From Candidatus Auribacterota bacterium (GTDB lineage: Bacteria; Auribacterota; JAFGBW01; JAFGJP01), in NCBI GenBank assembly GCA_016929035.1, contig JAFGJP010000210.1, positions 1-5,339 of the forward strand: a DNA stretch of 5,339 nucleotides. The letters run 5' to 3'. This document shows, one piece after another, positions 1-5,339 of this stretch; the stretch's first letter is position 1, and the number at the start of each line of letters is the position of its first letter. The notes beneath the pieces were generated by a model. It was given only the letters and a program-made list of their open reading frames with translations. It ran no database searches and was not told where the DNA came from. Made by a program: the position numbers and the translations under genes.

Positions 1-95
1 AACCTACGCTTGAGAATTTCACAAAATCAACTAACAGATATTTTTATTTCTGTCATAGGCAGTAGATATTCGTCATTGCGATTAACAAAAAAAAT

Positions 96-123
96 TTGAC
101 TTTCGGGTAAAAAGATATTAAAT
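96..123 (+). promoter_or_regulatory. Candidate sigma70-type promoter for the pilin-like gene
   Basis: A -35-like TTGACT (96-101) is followed after 16 bp by a -10-like TTAAAT (118-123), which matches TATAAT at four of six positions. An A8 tract at 87-94 lies just upstream of the -35 and could act as an UP element. Transcription from here would give a leader of roughly 40 nt before the ATG at 172. The -35 box is good and the -10 box is mediocre; CATACT at 124-129 is an alternative -10, but its spacing is too long. No sigma54-type GG/GC element was seen, although many pilin genes use one. Confidence 0.4.
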
Positions 124-161
124 CATACTAGGGTATATTTATGTCTTGTTTATAAATTCAC

Positions 162-168
162 AGGGGGG
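162..168 (+). promoter_or_regulatory. G-rich ribosome binding site of the pilin-like gene
   Basis: AGGGGGG ends three bases before the ATG at 172. It is a purine-rich Shine-Dalgarno-like run and fixes the start codon of the pilin-like gene, which also places the basic prepilin leader correctly. The run of six G is unusual compared with the commoner AGGAGG. Confidence 0.65.
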
Positions 169-171
169 CTT

Positions 172-573
172 ATGAAATCTACTAAAAAGAGAAAAAACGC
201 TTTTACAATTATTGAACTTATGATTGTCGTAGCCATTCTTGGACTTCTGACCGTTATAGCCACGCCAGGGATACTCCAGGCAAGACTCAGAGCAAGAGAA
301 AACACCTGCAGGAACAATATGCGGGTCATTGCTCATGCCATAGAGCAGTACAGCCTTGAATATAATATAACCAGCAATACGTTTGTCAGTCTTTATAACG
401 ATAATATCATGCCAGCTACAGATGTTCGAAAAGCCGAGCTTTTCGTTCCTAAATACCTGAAGTGCCCGGAGGCTGATGCGACGTACGGCGAGGTCAATAA
501 CTCAAACCTTAATGTCACGTGCCCTGTCACAACTCCAGGAAGAAGTCACGGGACATTTGGCGATGTCATCTAA
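172..573 (+). CDS. Type IV pilin-like / pseudopilin-like protein with N-terminal methylation motif
   Basis: This 133-residue protein carries a class III (prepilin) signal. A basic 10-residue leader (K2, K5, K6, R7, K8) is followed by FTIIELMIVVAILGLL at 11-26. Cleavage by a PilD-type peptidase is expected after A10, giving a mature protein that starts with Phe and has the conserved Glu at mature position 5 (E15). The hydrophobic stretch 11-30 continues into an amphipathic helix (about 33-64, rich in Arg and Glu) of the usual pilin N-terminal helix type. The C-terminal half is short and holds C98 and C117, each followed by Pro, which could close a loop; C46 is a third cysteine. Members of this group build type IV pili or type II secretion-like pseudopili in the inner membrane. 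The start is supported by the G-rich ribosome site. Residue -1 is Ala rather than the usual Gly. No other pilus genes lie in the window, so major pilin, minor pilin and pseudopilin cannot be told apart. Confidence 0.85.
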   Translation: MKSTKKRKNAFTIIELMIVVAILGLLTVIATPGILQARLRARENTCRNNMRVIAHAIEQYSLEYNITSNTFVSLYNDNIMPATDVRKAELFVPKYLKCPEADATYGEVNNSNLNVTCPVTTPGRSHGTFGDVI

Positions 574-710
574 AGTCCATGCCAATGGTCTATAGTCGAT
601 AGTTTTTAAATTGCTGTTGCATGATCACGGTTATCGGATCTTTATCGTCGTGCCTCGACTTTAACCAGTCAACTCATAAACCATACATGTCCTCATTCTT
701 TTCCTTCATC
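574..710. other. Convergent intergenic gap with weak hairpins only
   Basis: This gap lies between the 3' ends of the pilin-like gene and the minus-strand TPR membrane protein. It holds several small inverted repeats: CCAT/ATGG (577-588), CTAT/ATAG (590-602), and a six-pair stem with one bulge at 623-640 (GATC-CG paired with CG-GATC). AGTCGA at 594-599 is also complementary to TCGACT at 655-660. None is a strong GC-rich stem. No open frame or RNA gene was recognised. On the minus strand no hairpin is followed by a T run, so termination of the leftward gene is unexplained. Confidence 0.5.
590..607 (+). terminator. Weak candidate intrinsic terminator after the pilin-like gene
   Basis: CTAT and ATAG flank a five-base loop and are followed directly by TTTTT (603-607), 17 bp past the stop codon. 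A second small hairpin (577-588) lies just before it. The stem has only four pairs, mostly AT, so the fold is marginal; the call rests on its position and the T tract. Confidence 0.22.
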
Positions 711-2885
711 TTAATCAAGAATCACTTTATCATCAAGTCCCTGTGTGGATTTTTGAAGCGTTTCGTCCATTGAAAAGGCTTTTCTAAACAGCTCCTCTGC
801 TTCTTTCTCTTTTCCTGTCTTCTCCCTGCAAATCCCCATATTGTAAAAGGAAATCGCACGAAGATTTTTTACAGATGATAGAGACGTGATTTTCTGAAAG
901 GCAAGGAAGGCTGAATCATAGTCTTTCAGATAAAAGTCCAGGAGGCCTTTGTAAAAAAGAAGCGTTGTGTCCCTGCGCTTGATCTTCAAGGCCTTTTGAA
1001 TATATGCAAGGGCTTCGCTGTATCTCTCCTGCTTCATGGAGATCCTTGCAAGGCCCAGTAGAGACAGGACATCTCTGGGATTGAGCTGGCAGGCGTTCTG
1101 ATAAAAGACTTCAGCGGCATTCATGTTTCCAAGGCTGAAATACACGTCACCGGCGCTCCTGTGGATGAAAAAAAGACCTGGATTGACTTTAATCGCTTCT
1201 GTGAGGTAAAGACCGGCAAGGTGGTTATAGCCGAAACAACTAAGGATTTTTCCATAGAGATAATGCTCTGTCGGGTCCCTGGCAAAATACGATTGCGACA
1301 GATTGATTTCTCCTGCCCTCTGCCTGATATCCTCTTCCAGATTTGCAAGCTTTTCATCCAGTACTGTTCCTAAGTCTTCTCGCGTTCCTTCCTTGAGAAG
1401 AACAAAGCCAGAATGACTGAAAAAGACAAGCCGCCAGCCCTTGAGATGAGAAAGAAAGCTGACAACTCTTTCTGCTCCCGGCTCAAAACGGAAAAGGATG
1501 ATATCAAAATCCTCTTTCCTTATAAAATCTTCCAGAATTTTAACGTCTGACAGCACTTTGATAAATCGGTTAAAATGCTCATCGCCCATGACTTCCAGCC
1601 GCCCGTCGATGAAAACCTTTCTTTCCGGGTAAAAATAATAGATGGCGTAAGAGCCGGTCCCAATATCATTGAATATCTTTCCTCTGATGTCTTTTTCAAT
1701 AATAAAGCGAACGATTCCTTCAGGATAGAAGAGATGATTGACCCCCAAACCAAACCGCTTCATGCTTGAATTCCGAATATAGTAGCGGTTGCTTGTAACC
1801 TGGATAATCATGAACAGAAAAACACAAATGAGGAAAATCTCAAGAGCAGCGTTGATGAATTTTGCGCCCCTTGCCATAGAATCCCTCTTCCATGATAGTC
1901 CCTTTGCGTACAGCTGACCCGCTCCATTGATGACAATCGGCAGGCTCGAGAGGACAAAAAGGTTGATGTTCCGGTTTGCCTGAAGGGAGAGAAAAAGCAT
2001 AAGAACAGCGAAAAGGACATGGTGCAAAGGATACGTTCTGAAAAACATGATGATCAGCATAACGGTTAAAAAAGCATAGCCTTTGTAAAGCCCGTATCCT
2101 GATGAAGCGAAAGGAGAAATAAACTCCTTGATATTTAAGCGAAAAAGATTTTCTTCAGGCCCGATTCGCGTAAAAAGCTTTAATGGGAACAAAAGACCCT
2201 TGACGCCATAGGGATTAAGGCAAGAAACAGCAATAAGGGCAAGAAGGACTTTGCCTGCAAAAAAAATATTTTCCCTGCCTTTACTGGAAAGAAGAGCGTG
2301 CACTGACTTTTCTGTGAAAAAGCAAAAGACAAGGACTATTCCCAGAATAAAAAGGCCCTGCGTATTCACCCAGAGAAGCTGACTCAGCGCAAGAAAAAGA
2401 GTGGTTTTCTTCTTTCCAAGCTTTTCTCGGTTCTTTAAAACATTCAAAAAGATAAGAAGATAAAGGTAGGAAAGCACTTCCGGCCGAATAAAAAAGCGGC
2501 TTTCCATGATCATGACGCCAAAAAAAAGTACCGCAAAGACAATAGCTGGAGATACATCTTTCCCGGCAAGCCTTTTGACCAGCAGGAAAGTCGCTGTCAT
2601 GATAATTGTCACGAAAATCGTCAAGCCGACAAAACCGAATGCCGTGTAGAGACCAAAGGAGATAACCTGAAAAATCCAGTGAAGGTCGATCCACTCGTTT
2701 CCTGAAACCGTATAAGTGAAAATATCTTTTCTGGGAACAGACAGGCTCCGGCAAATCGTCTCCCCGGTTTTCAGATGCCACCATATATCAAAATTAAATA
2801 CCTTATGAATACAAAAAGAGACAAGCAGAACCCAGAAAAGAAAGCTGAGAGAATGCTTTAAAATATCATCTTTTTTGTGTAACAT
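711..2885 (-). CDS. GT-C-like multi-pass membrane protein with C-terminal TPR repeats
   Basis: This 724-residue protein has three parts. Residues 12-363 contain about ten hydrophobic segments. The first loop carries FDIWWHLKTGE (32-42) and later P51, FTYT (56-59) and W65/H69, a pattern I associate with GT-C-fold-like membrane proteins; D33 is the best candidate for the loop acid. Residues about 385-500 form a soluble, probably extracytoplasmic domain with a 'FNDIGTGSYAIYYFYP' stretch (405-420) and VFIDGR (424-429), a block typical of the same family. Residues about 537-709 are roughly five tetratricopeptide repeats, with hallmarks such as ALAYIQKALKI (625-635) and EAEELFRKAF (695-704). The likely role is glycan or lipid-linked sugar transfer at the membrane, with the TPRs binding a partner, but no substrate can be named. 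The start is the only usable one: an in-frame stop lies about 35 bp upstream, with no other ATG/GTG/TTG between. No Shine-Dalgarno precedes it. It is divergent from the next two GT-C genes. Function is inferred; a non-catalytic role is possible. Confidence 0.85.
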   Translation of the reverse strand: MLHKKDDILKHSLSFLFWVLLVSFCIHKVFNFDIWWHLKTGETICRSLSVPRKDIFTYTVSGNEWIDLHWIFQVISFGLYTAFGFVGLTIFVTIIMTATFLLVKRLAGKDVSPAIVFAVLFFGVMIMESRFFIRPEVLSYLYLLIFLNVLKNREKLGKKKTTLFLALSQLLWVNTQGLFILGIVLVFCFFTEKSVHALLSSKGRENIFFAGKVLLALIAVSCLNPYGVKGLLFPLKLFTRIGPEENLFRLNIKEFISPFASSGYGLYKGYAFLTVMLIIMFFRTYPLHHVLFAVLMLFLSLQANRNINLFVLSSLPIVINGAGQLYAKGLSWKRDSMARGAKFINAALEIFLICVFLFMIIQVTSNRYYIRNSSMKRFGLGVNHLFYPEGIVRFIIEKDIRGKIFNDIGTGSYAIYYFYPERKVFIDGRLEVMGDEHFNRFIKVLSDVKILEDFIRKEDFDIILFRFEPGAERVVSFLSHLKGWRLVFFSHSGFVLLKEGTREDLGTVLDEKLANLEEDIRQRAGEINLSQSYFARDPTEHYLYGKILSCFGYNHLAGLYLTEAIKVNPGLFFIHRSAGDVYFSLGNMNAAEVFYQNACQLNPRDVLSLLGLARISMKQERYSEALAYIQKALKIKRRDTTLLFYKGLLDFYLKDYDSAFLAFQKITSLSSVKNLRAISFYNMGICREKTGKEKEAEELFRKAFSMDETLQKSTQGLDDKVILD

Positions 2886-2941
2886 TAAATAAAAAAACAG
2901 TAAGATATTAAAGTTAGACTAATAACATAAATATAGGATAA
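2886..2941. promoter_or_regulatory. AT-rich divergent promoter region
   Basis: Only 9 of these 56 bases are G or C. The region separates two divergently read membrane-protein genes, so promoters for both should lie here or just inside the coding ends. Loose -10-like elements exist (TAACAT at 2923-2928 on plus; TAATAT on minus, complement of 2905-2910), but no convincing -35 was found for either. An 11-base word, AAGATATTAAA (2902-2912), also occurs exactly at 112-122 in the pilin promoter region. Confidence 0.45.
2935..2938 (+). promoter_or_regulatory. Shine-Dalgarno AGGA for the 680-residue membrane protein
   Basis: AGGA lies three bases before the ATG at 2942, which is closer than the usual five to nine. 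It is the only purine-rich stretch in the otherwise AT-rich leader and supports this start codon. Confidence 0.45.
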
Positions 2942-4984
2942 ATGCTTTCTTTTTTCAATAGTTATAGAAAGACACAGTTTATTTTCGCATCGATTCTCGC
3001 TTTTGTGTGCCTGGTTCTATTTTATTCACTAGATGTTTTTTTTCTTGCATTTATTCATTCTTTTATTTTGGTCATGCTGAAAGCTCTGGCACTTCTAGCA
3101 TCCGTTGCTTCCCTGGCTGGAATCGGAATGCTTGCCGTGAGACGCAGCAAAGACAGCTCCGCTCCCGATATACTGATAGACTCCCTTTTTGCAGGAAGCC
3201 TTATCGTCTCGCAGCTTCTTTTTGTTCTCAGCCTTCTGGGTCTGCTTCATCAGTTTTCTATCATTATCCTGTTTCTTTTGGGAATTTTTTATTTTGTCTT
3301 TTTTCTCAGGAAGAACGCTAACGGGTTGCTGCACCTTTTCAAGGAGATCTCGTCATTTGTGCATTCGATCAAGGGACTCAGCCTCTTTGCCGCTATCCTC
3401 GCGTGCATTGCTCTTTTGATTCCTTTTCTTGCAGCGCTTTATCCGCCTTTTTTCTCTGATGAAATCTCTTATCATCTTCTCAACGCCCGTATGTGCCTCG
3501 AAGAAAAAGGTCTTGTTCCTGACGTGGAAAATCCCTACACGCTCTTTCCGATAAGTTTTGAGATGCTCTACGCCTATTCCATGGGTCTCTGGGGAGACAG
3601 TTTACCAAAGCTTCTCCACTGGTTCTTTCATGTCATCTCTGTCCTTCTTGTTTTCCGTATCGCCAGAAAGGGATTTTCCTCTTCAAGAGCCGTTCTTTGC
3701 GCTTCAATCTTCTCACTCACTCCTGTCATCGCTTTCTACTCGGCCACGGCCTTTATCACATCAGGCGTCACTGCCTTTTTTCTTGCATCCTTTGACAAGC
3801 TTCTTGACTTTTTGAAAAAAAGAAACAAAAGGGATTTCCTCCTTTTCTGCGCTTACAGTTTCTTCCTTCTTGTCATGCATCACAGCGCCGTCATGTTTAT
3901 TTTGTCTTTTATCGTTATTATCGTTGCGGACAGATGGAAAAACAGATCTTTTGTCCTCGCTGGAAAAAAAGAAATTTTTAAAGCAGGCCTTTTATTTCTC
4001 GTGATCTCTTTTCCCTATTATGCCAGAAATATTTCGGTGACCAGTGATCCTTTTTACCCTGTTTTCGCATCCCGGCTGGGCTGCGAGGAGTGGAACTCCT
4101 TTGTCGATTACGCCATAACACGGCAGTTCTATTTCACAAAAGGCATGGGAAGAGGTATATTGAGCCTTCTTCTCCTTCCCGTCAATATCACGTTCAGGTT
4201 CAAAGCCTTCTCGACTTTAAACCATGATATGGGCATAGGGCCTCTCTATCTTCTGCTCATCCCTCTCCTTATCTTTCTGAAGGGGAAAAAAAGCTTTATT
4301 TTGCGCCCGATCACTATCACTTCTTTTTTTTGCATCCTCTTCTGGTTCTTCCTGATGCCCCACTTTGGGAGATTCCTTTTTCCTGTTATGGCTCTGCTCT
4401 GCATTCCTCTCGGGGCGTCTATCGATGAGCTATTGAATTTGAGGAATTCCCACCTATTCCTTAAAGCAGCAGGTTTTTTTATTGCTGTTGCCATGACCTT
4501 TAACGTTATCACTCTCGTTCAGACAGTTCATCCGTCTTACCTTCTTCTCCTTGTCACAGGACAGTTCAGCGACGAGGACTTCCTGAGGGAAGTCCTTGGG
4601 CCGGAATATCTCGCCGCCTGGTTTCTCAACAGACATCACGAAGAGAAAGATGGATATGTCGCTTTTTTCAAGGATTTCAGCCCCTACTACTGCCATCCCA
4701 GGAGCTACTCTTTTTACACGTCGCCCACTCTTTCTCAGACTTTTATGACCAAAGAGAGAATAGCCTTCATCAGCCAAAGCGGATATAGTGGAAAGGAGCT
4801 AACGAACTGCTCTGTTCTTTCCAAAGAGACAATTCTCGGTCAGATAAAGGCCCTGGGCATCCGCTACATGGTGATAAGCAGCAAAGAAAAGGAAAAAATA
4901 ATGAATGAAAACCTGGACTACATCATCCGTAATTGCCGTCTGATCCTTAAACTGGATGATATTTTTATCTATGAATTGGAATAA
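2942..4984 (+). CDS. GT-C-like glycosyltransferase family membrane protein (GT39/RgtA-B-C-D-like)
   Basis: This is a 680-residue integral membrane protein with roughly a dozen hydrophobic segments over residues 12-540 and a soluble C-terminal domain at about 541-680. The key motif is FFSDEISYHLLNA (170-182), where D173-E174 sit in the loop after a membrane helix as in GT-C enzymes. It is followed by P199-Y200 and FPISFEMLYAYSMGL (202-216), then KLLHWFF (223-229), a familiar pattern in this family. Further motifs are YYARN with DPFYP (359-373) and GRFLFPVMAL (476-485), which resemble the conserved 'RN...NP.YP' and 'R[YF]..P' positions. These enzymes use polyprenyl-phosphate sugars on the outer face of the inner membrane; donor and acceptor are unknown here. 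The acidic motif lies about 170 residues in, preceded by about five hydrophobic segments, so the N-terminus is longer than in ArnT or PMT. The 3' end overlaps the next GT-C gene by 14 bp, so the two are probably one operon. Confidence 0.82.
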   Translation: MLSFFNSYRKTQFIFASILAFVCLVLFYSLDVFFLAFIHSFILVMLKALALLASVASLAGIGMLAVRRSKDSSAPDILIDSLFAGSLIVSQLLFVLSLLGLLHQFSIIILFLLGIFYFVFFLRKNANGLLHLFKEISSFVHSIKGLSLFAAILACIALLIPFLAALYPPFFSDEISYHLLNARMCLEEKGLVPDVENPYTLFPISFEMLYAYSMGLWGDSLPKLLHWFFHVISVLLVFRIARKGFSSSRAVLCASIFSLTPVIAFYSATAFITSGVTAFFLASFDKLLDFLKKRNKRDFLLFCAYSFFLLVMHHSAVMFILSFIVIIVADRWKNRSFVLAGKKEIFKAGLLFLVISFPYYARNISVTSDPFYPVFASRLGCEEWNSFVDYAITRQFYFTKGMGRGILSLLLLPVNITFRFKAFSTLNHDMGIGPLYLLLIPLLIFLKGKKSFILRPITITSFFCILFWFFLMPHFGRFLFPVMALLCIPLGASIDELLNLRNSHLFLKAAGFFIAVAMTFNVITLVQTVHPSYLLLLVTGQFSDEDFLREVLGPEYLAAWFLNRHHEEKDGYVAFFKDFSPYYCHPRSYSFYTSPTLSQTFMTKERIAFISQSGYSGKELTNCSVLSKETILGQIKALGIRYMVISSKEKEKIMNENLDYIIRNCRLILKLDDIFIYELE

Positions 4985-5339
4985 AAAAAAAATTTTAGCC
5001 GGCTTCTTTCCAGGAGTTCTCATCCTGCTCTTCATCCTGACAGCTCTTTCAAGCAGTCTCGATAAATCAGCAACCTTTGATGAGGTTCATTACCTGGGCA
5101 TAGGGAAAAGCATCCTCAAAAACAGAAGTTTTGAGATTCAGGGAGCCCGTCTGCATCCACCGCTTTTTTTTTACATTGCGTCACTCCCTCTTACCGGTAT
5201 CGACATCAGCGAAAATATTCTAAAAATCAGCGACCCCATCTTGCGCGGACAAAACATCCTATTCCTTAGGCCACACGACCTTATAACTGTCCTGGTCCGC
5301 CTCCCTTTTATCGCTGCAGGAGGCCTGCTCCTGCTGGCC
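4971..5339 (+). CDS. GT39/ArnT-like glycosyltransferase, N-terminal part (runs off window)
   Basis: An open frame of 123 codons starts at ATG 4971 and continues to the window edge without a stop. The product begins MNWNKKKILAGFF, with a positive N-terminus followed by a first membrane helix (about 10-28). The first loop then has SATFDEVHYLGIGKSIL (33-49) with the acidic pair D37-E38, and RLHPPLFFYIASLPL (60-74). This is the classic order of the GT39/ArnT/PMT-like group: acidic loop motif, then HPP, then a second helix. VLVRLPFIAAGGLLLL (107-122) matches the next expected helix. The role is probably transfer of a sugar from a polyprenyl-phosphate donor at the periplasmic side. The start codon overlaps the end of the upstream gene by 14 bp and lacks a clear Shine-Dalgarno (a GGA lies about 15 bases upstream), which suggests translational coupling. 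The only Met in the visible frame is the first. An A10 run (4983-4992) and a T9 run in the HPP region make the frame sensitive to indel errors. Confidence 0.82.
   Translation, partial: MNWNKKKILAGFFPGVLILLFILTALSSSLDKSATFDEVHYLGIGKSILKNRSFEIQGARLHPPLFFYIASLPLTGIDISENILKISDPILRGQNILFLRPHDLITVLVRLPFIAAGGLLLLA

Noticed and set aside
1..99. Open frame from the left edge to a TGA at 97-99, possibly the tail of an upstream gene
   Set aside because: Thirty-two codons without a stop at a window edge is not rare by chance. The peptide is not recognisable and its end overlaps the candidate -35 box. It cannot be judged without upstream sequence.
139..336. A 65-codon minus-strand frame across the start of the pilin-like gene
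   Set aside because: It is antisense to the prepilin signal region, has no ribosome site, and its composition is what the complement of that region would give.
623..640. Bulged six-pair hairpin as a strong bidirectional terminator
   Set aside because: Only TTT follows on plus and no T run on minus; the stem is short and interrupted. Mentioned only within the intergenic gap.
2281..2784. A 167-codon open frame on the minus strand inside the GT-C/TPR gene
   Set aside because: It lies in another frame of the same strand within a gene that shows clear family motifs and TPRs. Its product has no recognisable domain or hydrophobic pattern, so it is a shadow.
3007..3815. Several extra plus-strand frames of 76-104 codons inside the 680-residue gene
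   Set aside because: They are Ser/Phe-rich readings of a T-rich membrane-protein gene in the wrong frame, with no domain pattern and no ribosome sites.
1..5339. Insertion sequences, CRISPR arrays, tRNA or riboswitches
   Set aside because: No repeat-spacer arrangement, terminal inverted repeats with a transposase, cloverleaf or conserved aptamer pattern was seen; almost all of the window is filled by the four genes.

Overview
The window looks like chromosomal DNA from a Gram-negative-type or candidate-phylum bacterium. Base composition is moderately AT-rich by eye. There is one type IV pilin-like gene with a prepilin signal, and three large multi-pass membrane proteins that resemble the GT-C superfamily of polyprenyl-phosphate-sugar-dependent glycosyltransferases. 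The pilin-like protein has a 'NNMR...EQ...E' helix and paired 'CP' motifs in its C-terminal half. From general familiarity this resembles small pilin-like proteins of Omnitrophota, Elusimicrobiota and other PVC-like or uncultured lineages. That assignment is an impression only; no rRNA or marker gene is present.

Layout: 1-171 is AT-rich non-coding DNA with a plausible sigma70-type promoter and a G-rich ribosome binding site. 172-573 (+) is the pilin-like protein. 574-710 is a convergent intergenic gap with only weak hairpins. 711-2885 (-) is a 724-residue GT-C-like membrane protein with an 'FDIWWHL' first loop, a 'VFIDGR' soluble domain and about five C-terminal TPRs. 2886-2941 is a very AT-rich divergent promoter region of 56 bp. 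2942-4984 (+) is a 680-residue GT-C-like membrane protein with an 'SDE' loop motif. 4971-5339 (+) is the first 123 codons of a third GT-C (GT39/ArnT-like) protein. It overlaps its upstream neighbour by 14 bp and runs off the window.

How they may work together: the two plus-strand GT-C genes are almost certainly co-transcribed, and the TPR-bearing GT-C gene is divergent from them across a short shared control region. Such enzymes move sugars from lipid-phosphate carriers to acceptors (lipids, glycans or proteins) on the outer face of the inner membrane, so the cluster probably serves envelope or exported-protein glycosylation. The nearby pilin is a conceivable acceptor, but nothing in the sequence proves this. 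No mobile element, CRISPR array, tRNA or rRNA was seen. There is no clear evidence of a wholly new system. The most unusual points are the GT-C/TPR fusion and the concentration of three dissimilar GT-C proteins.
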